From positions 36,813-100,812 of the forward strand of contig CASICI010000020.1 of NCBI GenBank assembly GCA_949373145.1: 64,000 nt of DNA. The letters run 5' to 3'. This DNA is from an uncultured Phycisphaerales bacterium (lineage in GTDB: Bacteria > Planctomycetota > Phycisphaerae > Phycisphaerales > SM1A02). Shown here piece by piece: positions 53,150 to 63,863 of the stretch. The notes below the pieces were generated by a model. The model was not told the DNA's origin, did not search any database, and saw nothing but the letters and a program-made list of their open reading frames with translations. Positions within the stretch are counted from its first letter, which is position 1. Each line of letters starts with the position of its first letter. The position numbers and the translations under genes are program-made.

Positions 53150-53953
53150 ATGAGCGGACTCCATACGATTCTTTCTCCGGCCAAGTCACTCCAGATGGAT
53201 GGTGGCGACGAGACCGCCGCGTCCTTCGAGACCAGCAGGGCTCGTTTCAACACCAAGACGAAACGACTCGCGCAGGAACTCAAGACGCTTTCCGCAAAGA
53301 GACTCGGAAGCCTGATGTCGATTTCAGACAAGCTCGCGCTTCTCAACGAGGAGCGCTGGTCGACCTTCGGTGATCGTGGCAACCCTCGCGGCGCGGCCGC
53401 GATGTGTTTTCGCGGAGACGTCTATCAAGGACTCGAGGCCTGGACGATGAACACTCGCGCACTCGACTGGGCGCAGGGACATGTCCGCATTCTCAGCGGA
53501 CTCTACGGCCTGCTCCGACCGCTCGACGTCATCCAGCCGTATCGGCTCGAGATGGGAACGCGACTGGCCACCGATGCCGGAACGAACCTCTACGAGTTCT
53601 GGGGCGAGGACATCGTCAAGACCCTGAAGAAGGACATGGCCGACGTCGGTTCGGACATCCTCGTGAATCTGGCGAGTGATGAATATTCGAAGGCGGCACG
53701 ACTGGGTGACATGGAACTCCCAGTGGTCGATGTGAAGTTCATGCAGAAGGATGGCGGCACGCTGCGCTTCATCTCCTTCCACGCCAAACGCGCCCGAGGA
53801 TTGATGGCTCGCTGGATGTCTGACACTCGACCCGGACGACTCTCGGATCTCGACGGCTTCGATCTCGAGGGCTACCGGTTCTCGAAATCGGAAAGCGACG
53901 ACAAGGTGCTGGTCTTCAGCCGTCCGAAGCCGGCCGCCAAGAAGTCCGCCTGA
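53150..53953 (+). CDS. yaaA: YaaA-family peroxide-stress protein
   Basis: 267 residues of the YaaA/DUF328 family, cytoplasmic DNA-binding proteins that limit iron-dependent oxidative damage. Diagnostic segments: HTILSPAKSLQM at the start, FRGDVYQGLEAWTM, HVRILSGLYGLLRPLDVIQPYR split here, NLYEFWGEDI, VNLASDEYSKA and FISFHAKRARGLMARWM. A short Lys/Ala tail ends the protein. TACCCT lies six bases before ATG 53150, with no Shine-Dalgarno, so the message is probably leaderless. Confidence 0.92.
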   Translation: MSGLHTILSPAKSLQMDGGDETAASFETSRARFNTKTKRLAQELKTLSAKRLGSLMSISDKLALLNEERWSTFGDRGNPRGAAAMCFRGDVYQGLEAWTMNTRALDWAQGHVRILSGLYGLLRPLDVIQPYRLEMGTRLATDAGTNLYEFWGEDIVKTLKKDMADVGSDILVNLASDEYSKAARLGDMELPVVDVKFMQKDGGTLRFISFHAKRARGLMARWMSDTRPGRLSDLDGFDLEGYRFSKSESDDKVLVFSRPKPAAKKSA

Positions 53954-53957
53954 CAGA

Positions 53958-54914
53958 TCACGCTTCGCCTGGAATCGAGATCTCGAATCGTTTCTCCCGC
54001 CGGCTCCGTCGCACGGAATCGACCGAGTAGAGCAGCACGGCGCACCAGATCAGGATGAACGACCACAGGGCACCCCGAGTGAACGTCTCGTTGAAGACCA
54101 GAACGGCGAGCAGCAGCTGTCCCGTGGGTGCGAGATACTGCATGACGCCCACGGTCGAAAGCTTCAGGCGTTTCGCCGCACCGGTGAAGAACAGCAGCGG
54201 AACGATCGACTGCGGCCCACCCAGAAGCAGCAGAATCGTGACCCAACCCGGTCCGGAGACCGCACTGGTGCCGCGGTCGAAGTGCACCACGAAGAGAAGC
54301 AACAGCATCAGAGGGAAGACGATCAACATCTCGATCGCCAGTCCCGGGGCGGGCGCGGCGGAGACCTTCTTTCTCAAGAGACCGTAGAAACCGAAGGAGA
54401 CCGCGAGTGCGATCGCGATCCAGGGAGGGTGACCGATGGTCATGCCCATCACCACCACCCCGATCGCGGCGATCACGACGGCCACGATCTGAAATCCCCG
54501 CAGTCGCTCACCGAGAAAGAACATGCCAAGCACGATCGACACCAGTGGATTGACGTAGTACCCGAGGCTCGCCTCGACGAGATTGTCGGTGATGACCGCC
54601 CAGACGAAGGTGAACCAGTTCACGGAGAGAAGCAACGCCGACACCAGCAGGGTCAGAAGAACCTTGCGGTCGCGGAGAATCTTCGTGAACTCGTCCATGC
54701 GCCGGGTGGCCATGAGCAGAAGCAGAAGCACCGGCAGACCGGTGAGGACTCGCCACGAGAGAAGTTCGAGTGCGGGGACGTCCTTCAGGATTCGAAAGTA
54801 CACCGGAGTGATGATCGCCCACCACCCGTAGGCACCAAGTGCGAAGAACACGCCGGACGTCGCCGTGGACGTTGCCTTGGAGGTCGGCGTCGTGTCTTTT
54901 TCAGGAAGCGACAT
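53958..54914 (-). CDS. rarD: RarD-type EamA transporter
   Basis: 318 residues with ten hydrophobic helices, the DMT superfamily layout. The beginning GVFFALGAYGWWAIITPVYF followed by ELLSWRVLTGLPVLL, then WAVITDNLVEASLGYYVNPL and FLGERLRGFQ, and in the second half GVMQYLAPTGQLLLAVLVF, are the RarD signature. Inner-membrane transporter of unknown substrate; E. coli RarD was linked to chloramphenicol sensitivity only by family naming. Convergent with yaaA and 18 bp upstream of the end of the TauE/SafE-like gene. Confidence 0.88.
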   Translation of the reverse strand: MSLPEKDTTPTSKATSTATSGVFFALGAYGWWAIITPVYFRILKDVPALELLSWRVLTGLPVLLLLLMATRRMDEFTKILRDRKVLLTLLVSALLLSVNWFTFVWAVITDNLVEASLGYYVNPLVSIVLGMFFLGERLRGFQIVAVVIAAIGVVVMGMTIGHPPWIAIALAVSFGFYGLLRKKVSAAPAPGLAIEMLIVFPLMLLLLFVVHFDRGTSAVSGPGWVTILLLLGGPQSIVPLLFFTGAAKRLKLSTVGVMQYLAPTGQLLLAVLVFNETFTRGALWSFILIWCAVLLYSVDSVRRSRREKRFEISIPGEA

Positions 54915-54932
54915 GGTGAGGTTCCAGACATG

Positions 54933-55734
54933 TCATTCGGCGACGACCATGCTGACGGAGACGCCGAGCAGGAGGAGGCCGAAGAGAATTCGAAGCAGTC
55001 GCCCCGGAGCCCGCCGGGAGAACTTGGCACCCACGAACGCTCCGAAGATCGAAGCACAGCCTGCGATGGGAAGTGCCGGCCAGTACACGAATCCGATGGT
55101 GTAGGGCATGTCCGTGGCGTTCAGTCCGGTGAAGACGAAGGCGACGGTGCCGATGATCGCGGCAGGAAGCGTGAAGGTCGAGCTGGTCCCACTGACCTCT
55201 CTCTGCGGAAGACCCTGCCAGGTCAGCCAGGGCACGCTCAACGCACCACCACCGACCCCGAGCAGTCCCGATTTGAATCCGATCAGGCTGCCGATCGCGC
55301 TGCATTTCATCGCTGCAGGACGAGGTCGTTCGGCCGGCTGCGCCTTGAAGCCGAAGATCATGGTCAGAGCCACCATGAATCAGAACCACCGAGAAGATGT
55401 CGGACAGTGCGGCGGTCGGCAGATAGGAGGCGAGAATCGCGCCCCCGACCACTCCGACCGCGATGCCGGGGATCGTCCGCCGGGAGAGCTGCCAGACGAC
55501 GTTTCCTTCACGCGCATGCGAGACCACCGAGCCGATCGAGGTCGCCACCATCACCAGCAGGGAAGTCCCGGCAGCGACGTGCATCTGGTCGTGCGGAATG
55601 ATGTTGGTCAGTTTGAAGATGAAGAACAGAGCGGGCACCATCACCATGCCCCCGCCGATACCCAGCAGCGCGGCGATGAAGCCGATCACGAGTCCTGAGA
55701 TCGCCATGAGAATGAGGGCTTCGACTTCGTACAT
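54933..55734 (-). CDS. TauE/SafE-family sulfite-exporter-like permease, frameshifted
   Basis: Read across one frameshift: ATG 55734, LVIGFIAALLGIGGGMVMVP, TSLLVMVATSIGSVVSHARE, VVGGAILASYLP, then after ALSDIFSVVLI the sequence moves to the next frame at about 55376-55381 and continues MVALTMIFGFK, LIGFKSGLLGVGGGALSVPW, FGAFVGAKFSRR and a final helix to 54933. The two halves are the two GIGGG/GVGGG repeats that define the family, about 266 residues in total. One extra base explains the break; no homopolymer lies there. Eight-helix anion exporter; substrate unknown. Confidence 0.8.
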
Positions 55735-55826
55735 GACGGGGATCTCGTGAATGAGGCGAAAGTGGCGGCGCGTTCGACAATAGACGACACTGTACCGACA
55801 CGCCGCACACCACAGGAGATTTCGCG

Positions 55827-56369
55827 ATGAAACGTTTGATTTCGATTCTGATGATTCCCGTCAGCCTGATACTCGGCGCGTGTTCCTCACCGACTCCGAA
55901 CCGGAATCCGGTCGGACAGATGTTTCCCACCGTCACCGGAACATCACTGACCGACCGAAGCGTCACCTTGCCGAAGGCCTGGGCCGGGCAGCCGGTCCTG
56001 CTGATGGTCGGTTACGTCCAGAACACGCAGTTCGATCTCGACCGCTGGACGATCGGACTGGTCCAGATGAAATTTCCCTGCAGCATCGTGGAGGTTCCCG
56101 CGATTCCCGGCCTCGTTCCCTCGATGATCAGCGGCACGATCGACAACGGCATGCGAAGCGGCATTCCCAAGGAGGACTGGGAAAGCGTGGTGACGCTCTA
56201 CCGCGGTGCCGCGGAGCCCGTGGTGGCCCTCACCGGAAACCAGAACCCACGCAACGGAAGGATCATCATGCTCGACAAGACCGGCAAGATCGTCTGGTTC
56301 TGGGATCAGGGCTTCTCCGCGAAACGACTCGTCGAACTCGACACCCTCGCACGGACGCTCGCCGAATGA
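55827..56369 (+). CDS. lipoprotein with thioredoxin-like fold, unknown
   Basis: 180 residues. Signal LISILMIPVSLILGACSS with a lipobox (LGAC). The body has FPTVTGTSLTDRSVTLPKAW, VLLMVGYVQNTQFDLDRW and GRIIMLDKTGKIVWFWDQG, a strand order like the thioredoxin superfamily (AhpC/ATP10-like) but no CxxC. GGAG precedes ATG 55827. It overlaps the PHP-domain gene (ATGA), so the two are co-translated. Confidence 0.65.
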   Translation: MKRLISILMIPVSLILGACSSPTPNRNPVGQMFPTVTGTSLTDRSVTLPKAWAGQPVLLMVGYVQNTQFDLDRWTIGLVQMKFPCSIVEVPAIPGLVPSMISGTIDNGMRSGIPKEDWESVVTLYRGAAEPVVALTGNQNPRNGRIIMLDKTGKIVWFWDQGFSAKRLVELDTLARTLAE

Positions 56370-57580
56370 TCACCCATCTTCTTGCCTGTCTGGTGCTGAT
56401 GCCGGCCGTCGCGTGCCACGCGGGTGATGATGACTCGCGGTGGTATCGCGGAAACACCCACACCCACACGCTCTGGAGCGACGGCGACGCCCCGCCGGAA
56501 CATGCGGTCAAGTGGTACGTCGACAACGACTACGACTTTCTGGTGCTGTCGGATCACAACGTGATGCAGCAGGGCGAACGCTGGTTCGCGATCACCCCGG
56601 ACGGTCGCCTTGACCCGACGAAGGTCGACGCACTCGAAACCACGTTCGGACCGGACTGGGTCGAGACCCGACAGGTCGACGATGCCACCGAGATGCGACT
56701 CCGCACGCTTGCTGAACTGAAGACCCGCTTCGAGGCGAAGGGCGACTTCCTGCTCATTCCGGGTGAAGAGGTGACCGATCGGTACCGTCTCGCGGAAGTC
56801 CACATCAACGCACTCAATCTCGAACGAACGATCGATCCCCAGCACGGCGACTCGGTCGAAGAGACGATCCAGAACAACCTCGATGCGATCGCGGCACAAG
56901 GCGTCGAAACCGGACGATCCGTGCTCGCACACCTGAACCACCCGAACTTCAGGGGCTCGCTCGGGGTCGAGAATCTCGCGAACATGAAGGGCGAACGTTT
57001 CTTCGAGGTGTACAACGGGCATCGCAGCGTCGACAACGAAGGCGCCTCGGCGAAACATTCCACCGAAACACTCTGGGATCTCGCCCTGACACGGCGTCTG
57101 CGTGATGGTGCGGGCGACGGTGCGATTCTCTTCGGACTGGCCACCGACGACGCACACGATCACTACGAACGCGATGCGGTTTCGGTGCCGGGTCGCGGCT
57201 GGATCATGGTGCGGTCGAACTCACTGCAGGCAGACGCGATCGTCGACGCCATGAAACGAGGCGACTTCTACGCGTCGAGCGGTGTCTTCCTCGAGGACAT
57301 CGTGGTCGCGGACGACACGATGAAAATCACGATCAAGGCCGACCCCGGGGTCACCTACACCACCGAGTTCATCGGCATCATGGGAAGCGATGACCCTGAG
57401 ACGACGAAACCGCGAGTGCTCGCCTCCACCACCGCGAACCCCGCGGTCCACCGCTTCAGTGGGGACGAGCTCTACGTGCGAGCCCGGGTCGTCAGCGACC
57501 GCCCCCACCCGAAACCATATGCCAAGGGTGATTTCGAACAGGCCTGGGTCCAACCCGTGACGGTTCAGGGTCAACCCTGA
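56366..57580 (+). CDS. secreted PHP-domain metal-dependent hydrolase
   Basis: 404 residues, start ATG 56366 overlapping the previous stop. Short signal (LLACLVLMPAVACHAG). The metal-binding PHP motifs are GNTHTHTLWSDGDAPPEH, DFLVLSDHNV, LLIPGEEVTDR, AHLNHPNFRG and ATDDAHDHY. PHP proteins are phosphoesterases or amidohydrolase-like enzymes; several secreted PHP proteins in Planctomycetes lack an assigned substrate. The C-terminal 100 residues (ITIKADPGVTYTTEF) look all-beta. Its 3' end overlaps the convergent metallopeptidase gene by 10 bp. Confidence 0.82.
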   Translation: MITHLLACLVLMPAVACHAGDDDSRWYRGNTHTHTLWSDGDAPPEHAVKWYVDNDYDFLVLSDHNVMQQGERWFAITPDGRLDPTKVDALETTFGPDWVETRQVDDATEMRLRTLAELKTRFEAKGDFLLIPGEEVTDRYRLAEVHINALNLERTIDPQHGDSVEETIQNNLDAIAAQGVETGRSVLAHLNHPNFRGSLGVENLANMKGERFFEVYNGHRSVDNEGASAKHSTETLWDLALTRRLRDGAGDGAILFGLATDDAHDHYERDAVSVPGRGWIMVRSNSLQADAIVDAMKRGDFYASSGVFLEDIVVADDTMKITIKADPGVTYTTEFIGIMGSDDPETTKPRVLASTTANPAVHRFSGDELYVRARVVSDRPHPKPYAKGDFEQAWVQPVTVQGQP

Positions 57581-58978
57581 TTCAGTTCGATGTCGGTGCG
57601 GTCACGATCGACGTCGAAAGCGAGTGATCGAAACCAGGGAAAGAGGTCGGTGTCGAGCGCGACGCTCCAGACCGCGACGCAGTCGTCCATCGAATACGAA
57701 GGACGGTTCTTGGTGATCAACCGGCGCTTCGCCGCGAAGTACTTCGCCATGAAGTCCTCGCCGTACAGTCTGCGAAGCTCCTCGAAGACGTAGTAGGACT
57801 TGCCCCAGATGACATCACGAGGAGCGCCTTCGGACAGGGGGTCGATCGCGTCGTAGTCGGGGTCATGTCGGCGGCCCTTCGCGATCTGACGACCGAGCGT
57901 CTCGTCGGCCTGCGCCATCCCCATGCGACGACCCACCTGAATCCCGAGATAGGTCGCGATCGGCTCGTTCCACAGTGGTTCGGCATGCGGCAGCACCCAG
58001 GAGTGTCCGGCTTCATGCGCGATCAGTTCGACCATCGGATAACGCTTCTCCGGGTAGTTCCCCCACCACGCCCCGATCGCGATGCGTGCACCACTGGAGA
58101 AGCCTCCACCGCCGGTCGGAAGGACCAGCAGCGACTTCACCATGCCGGGTGACGGCTCGCATCCGGTGATCACTTCGAGATGCGGCCTGACTTCGGTGTA
58201 GACCTCGTAGATCGCGTCCGCGAACGGTTCGGTGCCGTCATGGTATTCGAGGGTGAGCGGTCCGATCTCACGAGCATGTTCGACCCAGGTCCGCCGATGC
58301 GGTTTCTTCGGGTCGATCGGTTTCGCTTCGGCGAGTTCCGTGAGCAAGGGACCGACCCAGCTGTTGTTGATCGGATCGGACGCGTCCGGCTTCTGGCCGA
58401 AGAGACCACGCGCCCCGATGACGATGTGTCCCTTCCCGACTCGACGCATCGCAAGGAGCGGTTTCTCGGAACGGTCATCGACCGCGAGCACGGTCCAGTC
58501 ATCACCGAACTCGAAGACGGTGCCGCCGCGGTGGTCGAGGTCCAGTGCCCTCAAGTCGATCGGTCCCCCGCGCGTTGCGTGAGCCGCGTTCGGTCGTCGA
58601 CCGTGCGTCGAACGCCTTCGCCAGATCGTTGCCCGGCTGGTCGCCGTTCATCATGAGCAGAACACAGCCCCCGTCCTCGACGAAGGAGACGATGTGACTG
58701 ATCGCGTCCTGCTCGTAGGGAATGCGTTCATTGCCGTCAGTCAGGATCAGAAGATTCACGTTCGAGAGATCGAGCCGATCAAGCGAGCCCCAGTTGCGCA
58801 TGTCACGTCCGACACCTTCGAGGTACTGCCGATGGAAGCGACCGTCCATGTAGAAGGTGAACTTTTGAGAGATGTCGCTGACCGAATGAACCGTTGGAAC
58901 CGTTGGAACCGTGGGCGTCGTTCGTTCAGGAGCGGCCTGCAGGAGGACCGAGACGAGCAAGCTTGCGATGGTGATCAT
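57571..58978 (-). CDS. secreted GATase-like plus M60-like metallopeptidase protein, frameshifted
   Basis: Two frames form one gene of about 468 residues. From ATG 58978: signal ITIASLLVSVLLQAA, a short T-V-P repeat, then LDLSNVNLLILTDGNERIPY and FVEDGGCVLLMMNGDQP of a glutamine-amidotransferase-like fold, AKAFDARSTTERGSRNARG; then the frame changes near the C5 run at 58565-58569 and continues PIDLRALDLDHRGGTVFEF. Deleting one base of that run joins them. The second half has LIAHEAGHSWVLPH with HExxH and EPIATYLG, as in M60-like peptidases. A peptidase acting on glycoproteins is possible. Confidence 0.68.
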
Positions 58979-59015
58979 CAACGCACGATAGCAGGCCGAA
59001 CCGGCGAACCGGAAC

Positions 59016-60737
59016 TCACCCGATGACGCGGCGCTTCTGCTGCAGATAGTCCCAGAGCACGAAGCGGTCGAGGTCCTCACCCGCGGTGAAGAAGACCCGG
59101 CCCTTGGTGGTCTCGGCGAGACGATGCGCGAAGGCGATGTCCTCCGAGTTCTGACTCCAGCTCGGCATCAGGAAGATGTTGATCGTGATGCCTTCGCGTG
59201 CACAACGATGCGCTTCGCGCATGGTGGCCTGCTCGGTGAGCGGATCCGGCGGATAGAGCAGGAAGAGCTCTTCGCCTTCGAAGTGGGCGGTCGGCAGTCC
59301 GTCGGTGATCAACATGATCTGTTTGTTCGGCGTGTCCTGTCCGACGAGCAGCGTGCGTGCCATCGAAAGGGAGGCCTGAATGTTCGTGAAGTGCGGATGC
59401 ACCATCATCTCGGAGACTTCCGGGTTCGACATGTCGATCCGCAGTCGGACCCAGGGGTCGTGGATGGTGACCGGCTTCGGCATGATCTCGGGAATCTCCG
59501 AGACATGACGCAGCTTCGCGAAGCTGGCCATCTCGATCAGCGACAGATGATCACCCGGATATTCGCGGCGGATGAGTCCGTCGAGCGCCAGGGCCATCTT
59601 CTTGCAGGAGACGTACTGCCCGCCGTGCTTCATCGAACCCGACATGTCCATGATGACCGCACTGGCGGCCTTCGGATTGTTTCGCGTCTGGTGGATCTCG
59701 ATGTCGTCCGAACCGATGCCGAAGGCCTCGCCCCGGCCACTGCTTCTGATCGCCGCATTGGTCAGGGTCTGAGGAATGTTGATGTGGGCGGCGGAGTCAC
59801 CGAAGTCGTAGGGACGCGTGCGTTCCATCTCGACCGCACCTTCACCCACGATCGGTCCGGAGTGACGACCGGACCGTGAGGCGTCCATCTCGCTGAAGAC
59901 TTCATCAAGGAGCGTGCCCTGCACCGTCCGCAGCGCCTTCGGGCCGAGTTTGTAGCCGTCGGCATCACGCTCGAGGCCGGCCATCTCGGCCTGCTCGCGG
60001 ACCATCTCACCGATTCGTTCCTGCATCTCACGCAGTTCGTCGAGATCGGCATCATCAACGAACTGCTGCAAGGCCTCCATGTCGATCAAGCCGACCTTGG
60101 CGTCCTTCTTCGCCTCTTCGAGTTGCTTCAGGAGGTCGTCGATCGTCTCGAGCTCCTCCTTGATGTCGATCGCCTCTTCAGTCGACACGGCGTTTCGACC
60201 GGTGAACTCGTAGCGGCTCGTAAGCTGTTCGATCTCGAGCCTGGTGGCGAGGGAGCCGATCAATCGCATCAGCTTGGTGGCGAGCGGTCCGTCCTGTCGT
60301 TCGACCTGATACCAGAGCCGTTCGAGTTCCGGGATCGACTGCAGGCGCACCAATCGATCGAGTTGTTCCTGCATCTTGGGGGAGCTGATCTCGATGTCGC
60401 TCGAGGCATCGACGAAGGTCGCATACGCATCGTTGCGCGCGGGCGCGACGTCGTAGGTCTCGAGGATGCGACGCTTGCGCTCTTCGAGCATCGCGATCAG
60501 GGCTTCGATGCTGGGACCGAACCCGCTGATCTGCGAGGGATCGATCTCGATCGCCTCGGCGAGTTCGGCTTCGGTCAAGGGGCGCTGTGATCCGTAGTGC
60601 AGCAGATGATCGAACGCACTGTTCGCCATGCCCTCGCCCCCGGGCGCGCTGGGCGGAGGAAAGCGCTTCGGGTCGTAGCCGAGGTAACTGTGGACGATGC
60701 CACCGAGCGGTCGTTTGGCATCGGACTCAGACGACAT
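59016..60737 (-). CDS. VWA-domain protein partnered with a MoxR-type ATPase
   Basis: 573 residues, no signal peptide. The C-terminal von Willebrand A domain has the MIDAS motif [18 protein letters not shown], later [12 protein letters not shown] with the MIDAS Asp. The N-terminal half is helical with a long charged coiled region ([20 protein letters not shown] and [20 protein letters not shown]). Starts 11 bp inside the end of the AAA ATPase gene, so the two are co-translated. MoxR-VWA pairs act as chaperones for assembly or metal insertion; the client is unknown here. Confidence 0.85.
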   Translation of the reverse strand: MSSESDAKRPLGGIVHSYLGYDPKRFPPPSAPGGEGMANSAFDHLLHYGSQRPLTEAELAEAIEIDPSQISGFGPSIEALIAMLEERKRRILETYDVAPARNDAYATFVDASSDIEISSPKMQEQLDRLVRLQSIPELERLWYQVERQDGPLATKLMRLIGSLATRLEIEQLTSRYEFTGRNAVSTEEAIDIKEELETIDDLLKQLEEAKKDAKVGLIDMEALQQFVDDADLDELREMQERIGEMVREQAEMAGLERDADGYKLGPKALRTVQGTLLDEVFSEMDASRSGRHSGPIVGEGAVEMERTRPYDFGDSAAHINIPQTLTNAAIRSSGRGEAFGIGSDDIEIHQTRNNPKAASAVIMDMSGSMKHGGQYVSCKKMALALDGLIRREYPGDHLSLIEMASFAKLRHVSEIPEIMPKPVTIHDPWVRLRIDMSNPEVSEMMVHPHFTNIQASLSMARTLLVGQDTPNKQIMLITDGLPTAHFEGEELFLLYPPDPLTEQATMREAHRCAREGITINIFLMPSWSQNSEDIAFAHRLAETTKGRVFFTAGEDLDRFVLWDYLQQKRRVIG

Positions 60738-62194
60738 AGCTCACCTGTCCGTGACGAACACCACGACTGATTCGTTCCGTCGCCCACAGGCCGGCGAGCA
60801 CGAACTCGACGCAACTGGCACGGACCGCGTCGTCTTCCGCCGCGTTCACTTCGAACGCCTTCTCCCAGGCCGGCGGCACCTGCTTCAGAAGTTCCGCGTA
60901 ATGACTGCTGGGCAGGAGATCCCCCACTTCGACCCGGACCCCTTGCGCGAAGATCTCGGAGATCTCGGCGAGCCCGTGTTCGTCGACGTATTCCTCGAAG
61001 ACGTGCGAGATCGCCGCCGCCATGATGGCGTCGAGGACCTGGGCTTCAGACATCTGATGGGTACCCATCATGTCGAGTTCCAGTTTGCCGAGGGCGGACC
61101 CATGGAAATGAGCGAGATCGCTGATGCGGGGAATCGCGGGCGATGATTCATCGGCTTTCGCAAGCAGGATGGCCCGACGACGGGCGCTTGAGATCATGGT
61201 CTTGTAGTTCGCGATGCTGAAGCGGGCCGAGACCCCGGAGGCCTGGTCGACCCACTTGCTGGTGCGCGCCTCGATCGCCATCTGTTCGACAATCTCCGCC
61301 ATGAAACGGGGTACGACGACCGGAAAACGATCGCTCAATTCGTCGATGCCGTCTTCCATGGCCTGCTCGAGGGTGATCTGCATGCCGAGATCGCGTTCGG
61401 TCGGATAATGGGTGACGATCGTGGTGCCGATGCGGTCCTTCAACTGCGGGATGACCTTTCCGGAACGGTTGTAGGTCGCGGGGTTCGCACTGAAGAGGAC
61501 GCAGACATCGATGTCGAACGAGACCGGATAGCCACGGATCTGAACGTCGCGCTCCTCGAGAATGTTGAAGAGGCCGACTTGGACCAGATCATCGAGGTCC
61601 GGAAGTTCGTTCATCGCGAAGAGGCCGCGGTGCATGCGCGGGATGAGCCCGAAGCTGAGCGCCGCCTCGGTGTTCAGGCTCGCGCCCGCCGGAGAGAATC
61701 TTCGCGGGGTCGATCTCACCGATCAGGTCGGCGAACTTCGTACCGGGCGCGAGCCGCTCGGCGTAGCGGTCGTCGCGGTGCCACCAGGTGATGGGGACCG
61801 AGTGCTCGTCGTGCTCGGCGAGGAGCGCCTTGCCTTCCGAAGTGATCGGGGCGTAGGGGTCCTCGTGCACGGGACAGTCCGGCAGGTCGAGACACGGCGT
61901 CCATTCGTCGAGGTGATTGACCAGCAGTCGCATCAGACGACTCTTGGCCTGGCCTTTCTCGCCGAGAAAGAGGAGGTCGTGCCCGCAGAGAATGCCATTG
62001 ACCACTTCCGGGATGACGGTGTCGTCGTAGCCGACGATGCCGGGAAAGAGATCCTCCCCTGCTTCGAGGGCACGGACGAGGTTGATCTTCAACTCCGACT
62101 TGACGGAGCGACTGACCCAGCCGCTGGCGCGCAGCTCGGCAAGGGTCGAAGGCATGGAAATGGGCGTGGTCTGTGATTCGGTCATCGTGGTCAT
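60727..62194 (-). CDS. MoxR/Mg-chelatase-like AAA ATPase, frameshifted
   Basis: About 488 residues when read across one frameshift. From ATG 62194: [20 protein letters not shown], Walker [32 protein letters not shown]; then near the CCC run at 61685-61687 the frame shifts and continues [20 protein letters not shown], Walker [28 protein letters not shown] (sensor 1) and a helical lid. One extra base in the run accounts for the break. Related to the Mg-chelatase/MoxR group. Coupled with the VWA gene. Confidence 0.82.
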
Positions 62195-62384
62195 GGTGTC
62201 TCGCGTGTCTGAAAAGGGGTGTCTGCCTCAATGGTAGGAGCATGCTCGGCCCTGCAGCGACACAGATCTGATGATTCCTCATTCATATAAGATGGTGAAG
62301 GACAAAATCCTGCTTGTGACCGGAGGATCGGGCCCAGATGACTGACAACCCGACGAGACCATGCCAAGACACCCTGGAAGCGCC

Positions 62385-63748
62385 ATGCACACTGATCTCC
62401 ATCGCAGCGTCGGATACGTCGAAGGCCGCCCCAATGTCGTGGTCGTCGGTGGTGGGTTCGGCGGCGTGAGTTGTGTGCGAGCGCTTCGACGCTCGAACGC
62501 GAACGTGATCCTCGTCGATCGAATGAACCACACGCTCTTTCAACCGCTGCTCTACCAGCTGGCGACGGGCGTGCTCGACGACAGCGCGATCGCCTCGCCG
62601 CTGCGGCAGGTGTTCGCCCGTCAGAAGAACGTCTCGGTGCTGCGAGCCTCGGTCGATGGATTCGATGTCGAAAAACGATGCGTGCGTGCGGGCGAACTCG
62701 ACATACCCTTTGATCACCTCGTCCTTGCCGCCGGGATGACCACCAGCTACTTCGGAAATGACCAGTGGGCGTCGGTCGCGCCCGGTCTGAAGACTCTGGA
62801 GGATGCGCACACCGTGCGCGGACGGATTCTCGAGGCCTTCGAACAGGCGGAGTACGTGCGCGTCTGGGGCGAGGTCGAGGAAGTCACGCCCTGGCTCACC
62901 TTCGTGGTGGTCGGCGGCGGTGCGACCGGGGTCGAAGTCGCGGGTGCGATCAAGCAGCTCGCGGTGGACCGACTGGCTCCCGAATTCAAGGATCTCGATG
63001 TCGCCCGATGCCGGGTGGTTCTGATCGAAGGCGGGGATCGTCTGCTGGCCTCGATGTCCCAGAAGTCCTCCGCCGCGGCGGCGCGCACGCTCAAATCCTA
63101 CGGAGTCGAGATCCGCCTCGACACGAGGGTCGTCGATGTCTCCGCCGAGGGGGTCACGATCACGCACGGCGACACCAAGGAAGTCATCGCCACCAGCACC
63201 GTGGTCTGGGGCGCGGGCGTCACCGGCAGTCCGCTGGGGCACGACTGGCGGAAGCGCTCGGAGTCGACACCGACCGAGGTGGCCGGATCAAGGTCGCCGG
63301 CGATCTCACGGTGGCGGAGCGAGATGATGTCCGTGTCATCGGCGACATCGCCCGAGTGGAGACTGATGATCAAGGCGGCACGGTTCCCGGGATCGCCCAG
63401 GGCGCGATGCAGATGGGCGCCTACGCCGGCAAGGCGATCGCCGCTCGAATCGCCGGACGAGCACCGTCGAAGAAACCCTTCAGCTACTTCGACAAAGGCT
63501 CACTCGCCACGGTCGGCCGGGGCAAGGCGGTGCTCGACATGGGCCGACTGCACCTCTCGGGCTTCCTCGGATGGATGGTGTGGGCGGTGGTCCACATCAC
63601 CTTCCTCGTCAACTTCCGAAGTCGGATCGCGGCGATGGCCTCATGGACGTTCGCCTACATCTTCCAGACCGGCGTGAACGAACTGATCACGAAGCCCGCC
63701 CGTTCCGAGGACCATGGACCAAAGAGTACCGACGCGTCTTCGGGATGA
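62385..63748 (+). CDS. type II NADH dehydrogenase (NDH-2-like), frameshifted
   Basis: Single-subunit FAD enzyme passing electrons from NADH to quinone without proton pumping. ATG 62385 has GGAAG upstream (ATG 62361 is the longer option). FAD motif VVVVGGGFGGVSCVRAL, LFQPLLYQLATGVLDDS, then the NADH motif FVVVGGGATGVEVAGAI. At WGAGVTGSPLG the frame changes: one G is missing from the G4 run at 63236-63239; with it restored the protein runs ARLAEALGVDTDRGGRIKV and VRVIGDIARVETDDQGGTVP, ending in a membrane-facing region GFLGWMVWAVVHITFLVNF. About 455 residues. Confidence 0.85.
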
Positions 63749-63765
63749 GAGAGTCATCGAGGAAC

Positions 63766-63830
63766 TGAGTGACTGAGTCACCGAGTGACCGACCGACCAA
63801 GTAACCAAGTGACCAAGTGACCGAGACACC
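63766..63830. repeat. short intergenic repeat of GAGTGACC/AAGTGACC-like units
   Basis: A run of 7-9-base imperfect units such as GAGTGACT, GAGTCACC, GAGTGACC, AAGTAACC, AAGTGACC and GAGACACC starts 18 bp after the NDH-2 stop. Non-coding; it has no dyad typical of a terminator. Confidence 0.7.
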
Positions 63831-63863
63831 ATTGGCGAGGCACGCGACAGTGTCGAACCGAGA

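Noticed and set aside
54282..55601. Long plus-strand open frame of 439 codons
   Set aside because: Its product is a Glu/Arg/His/Asp-rich low-complexity string antisense to rarD and the TauE/SafE gene, a typical shadow.
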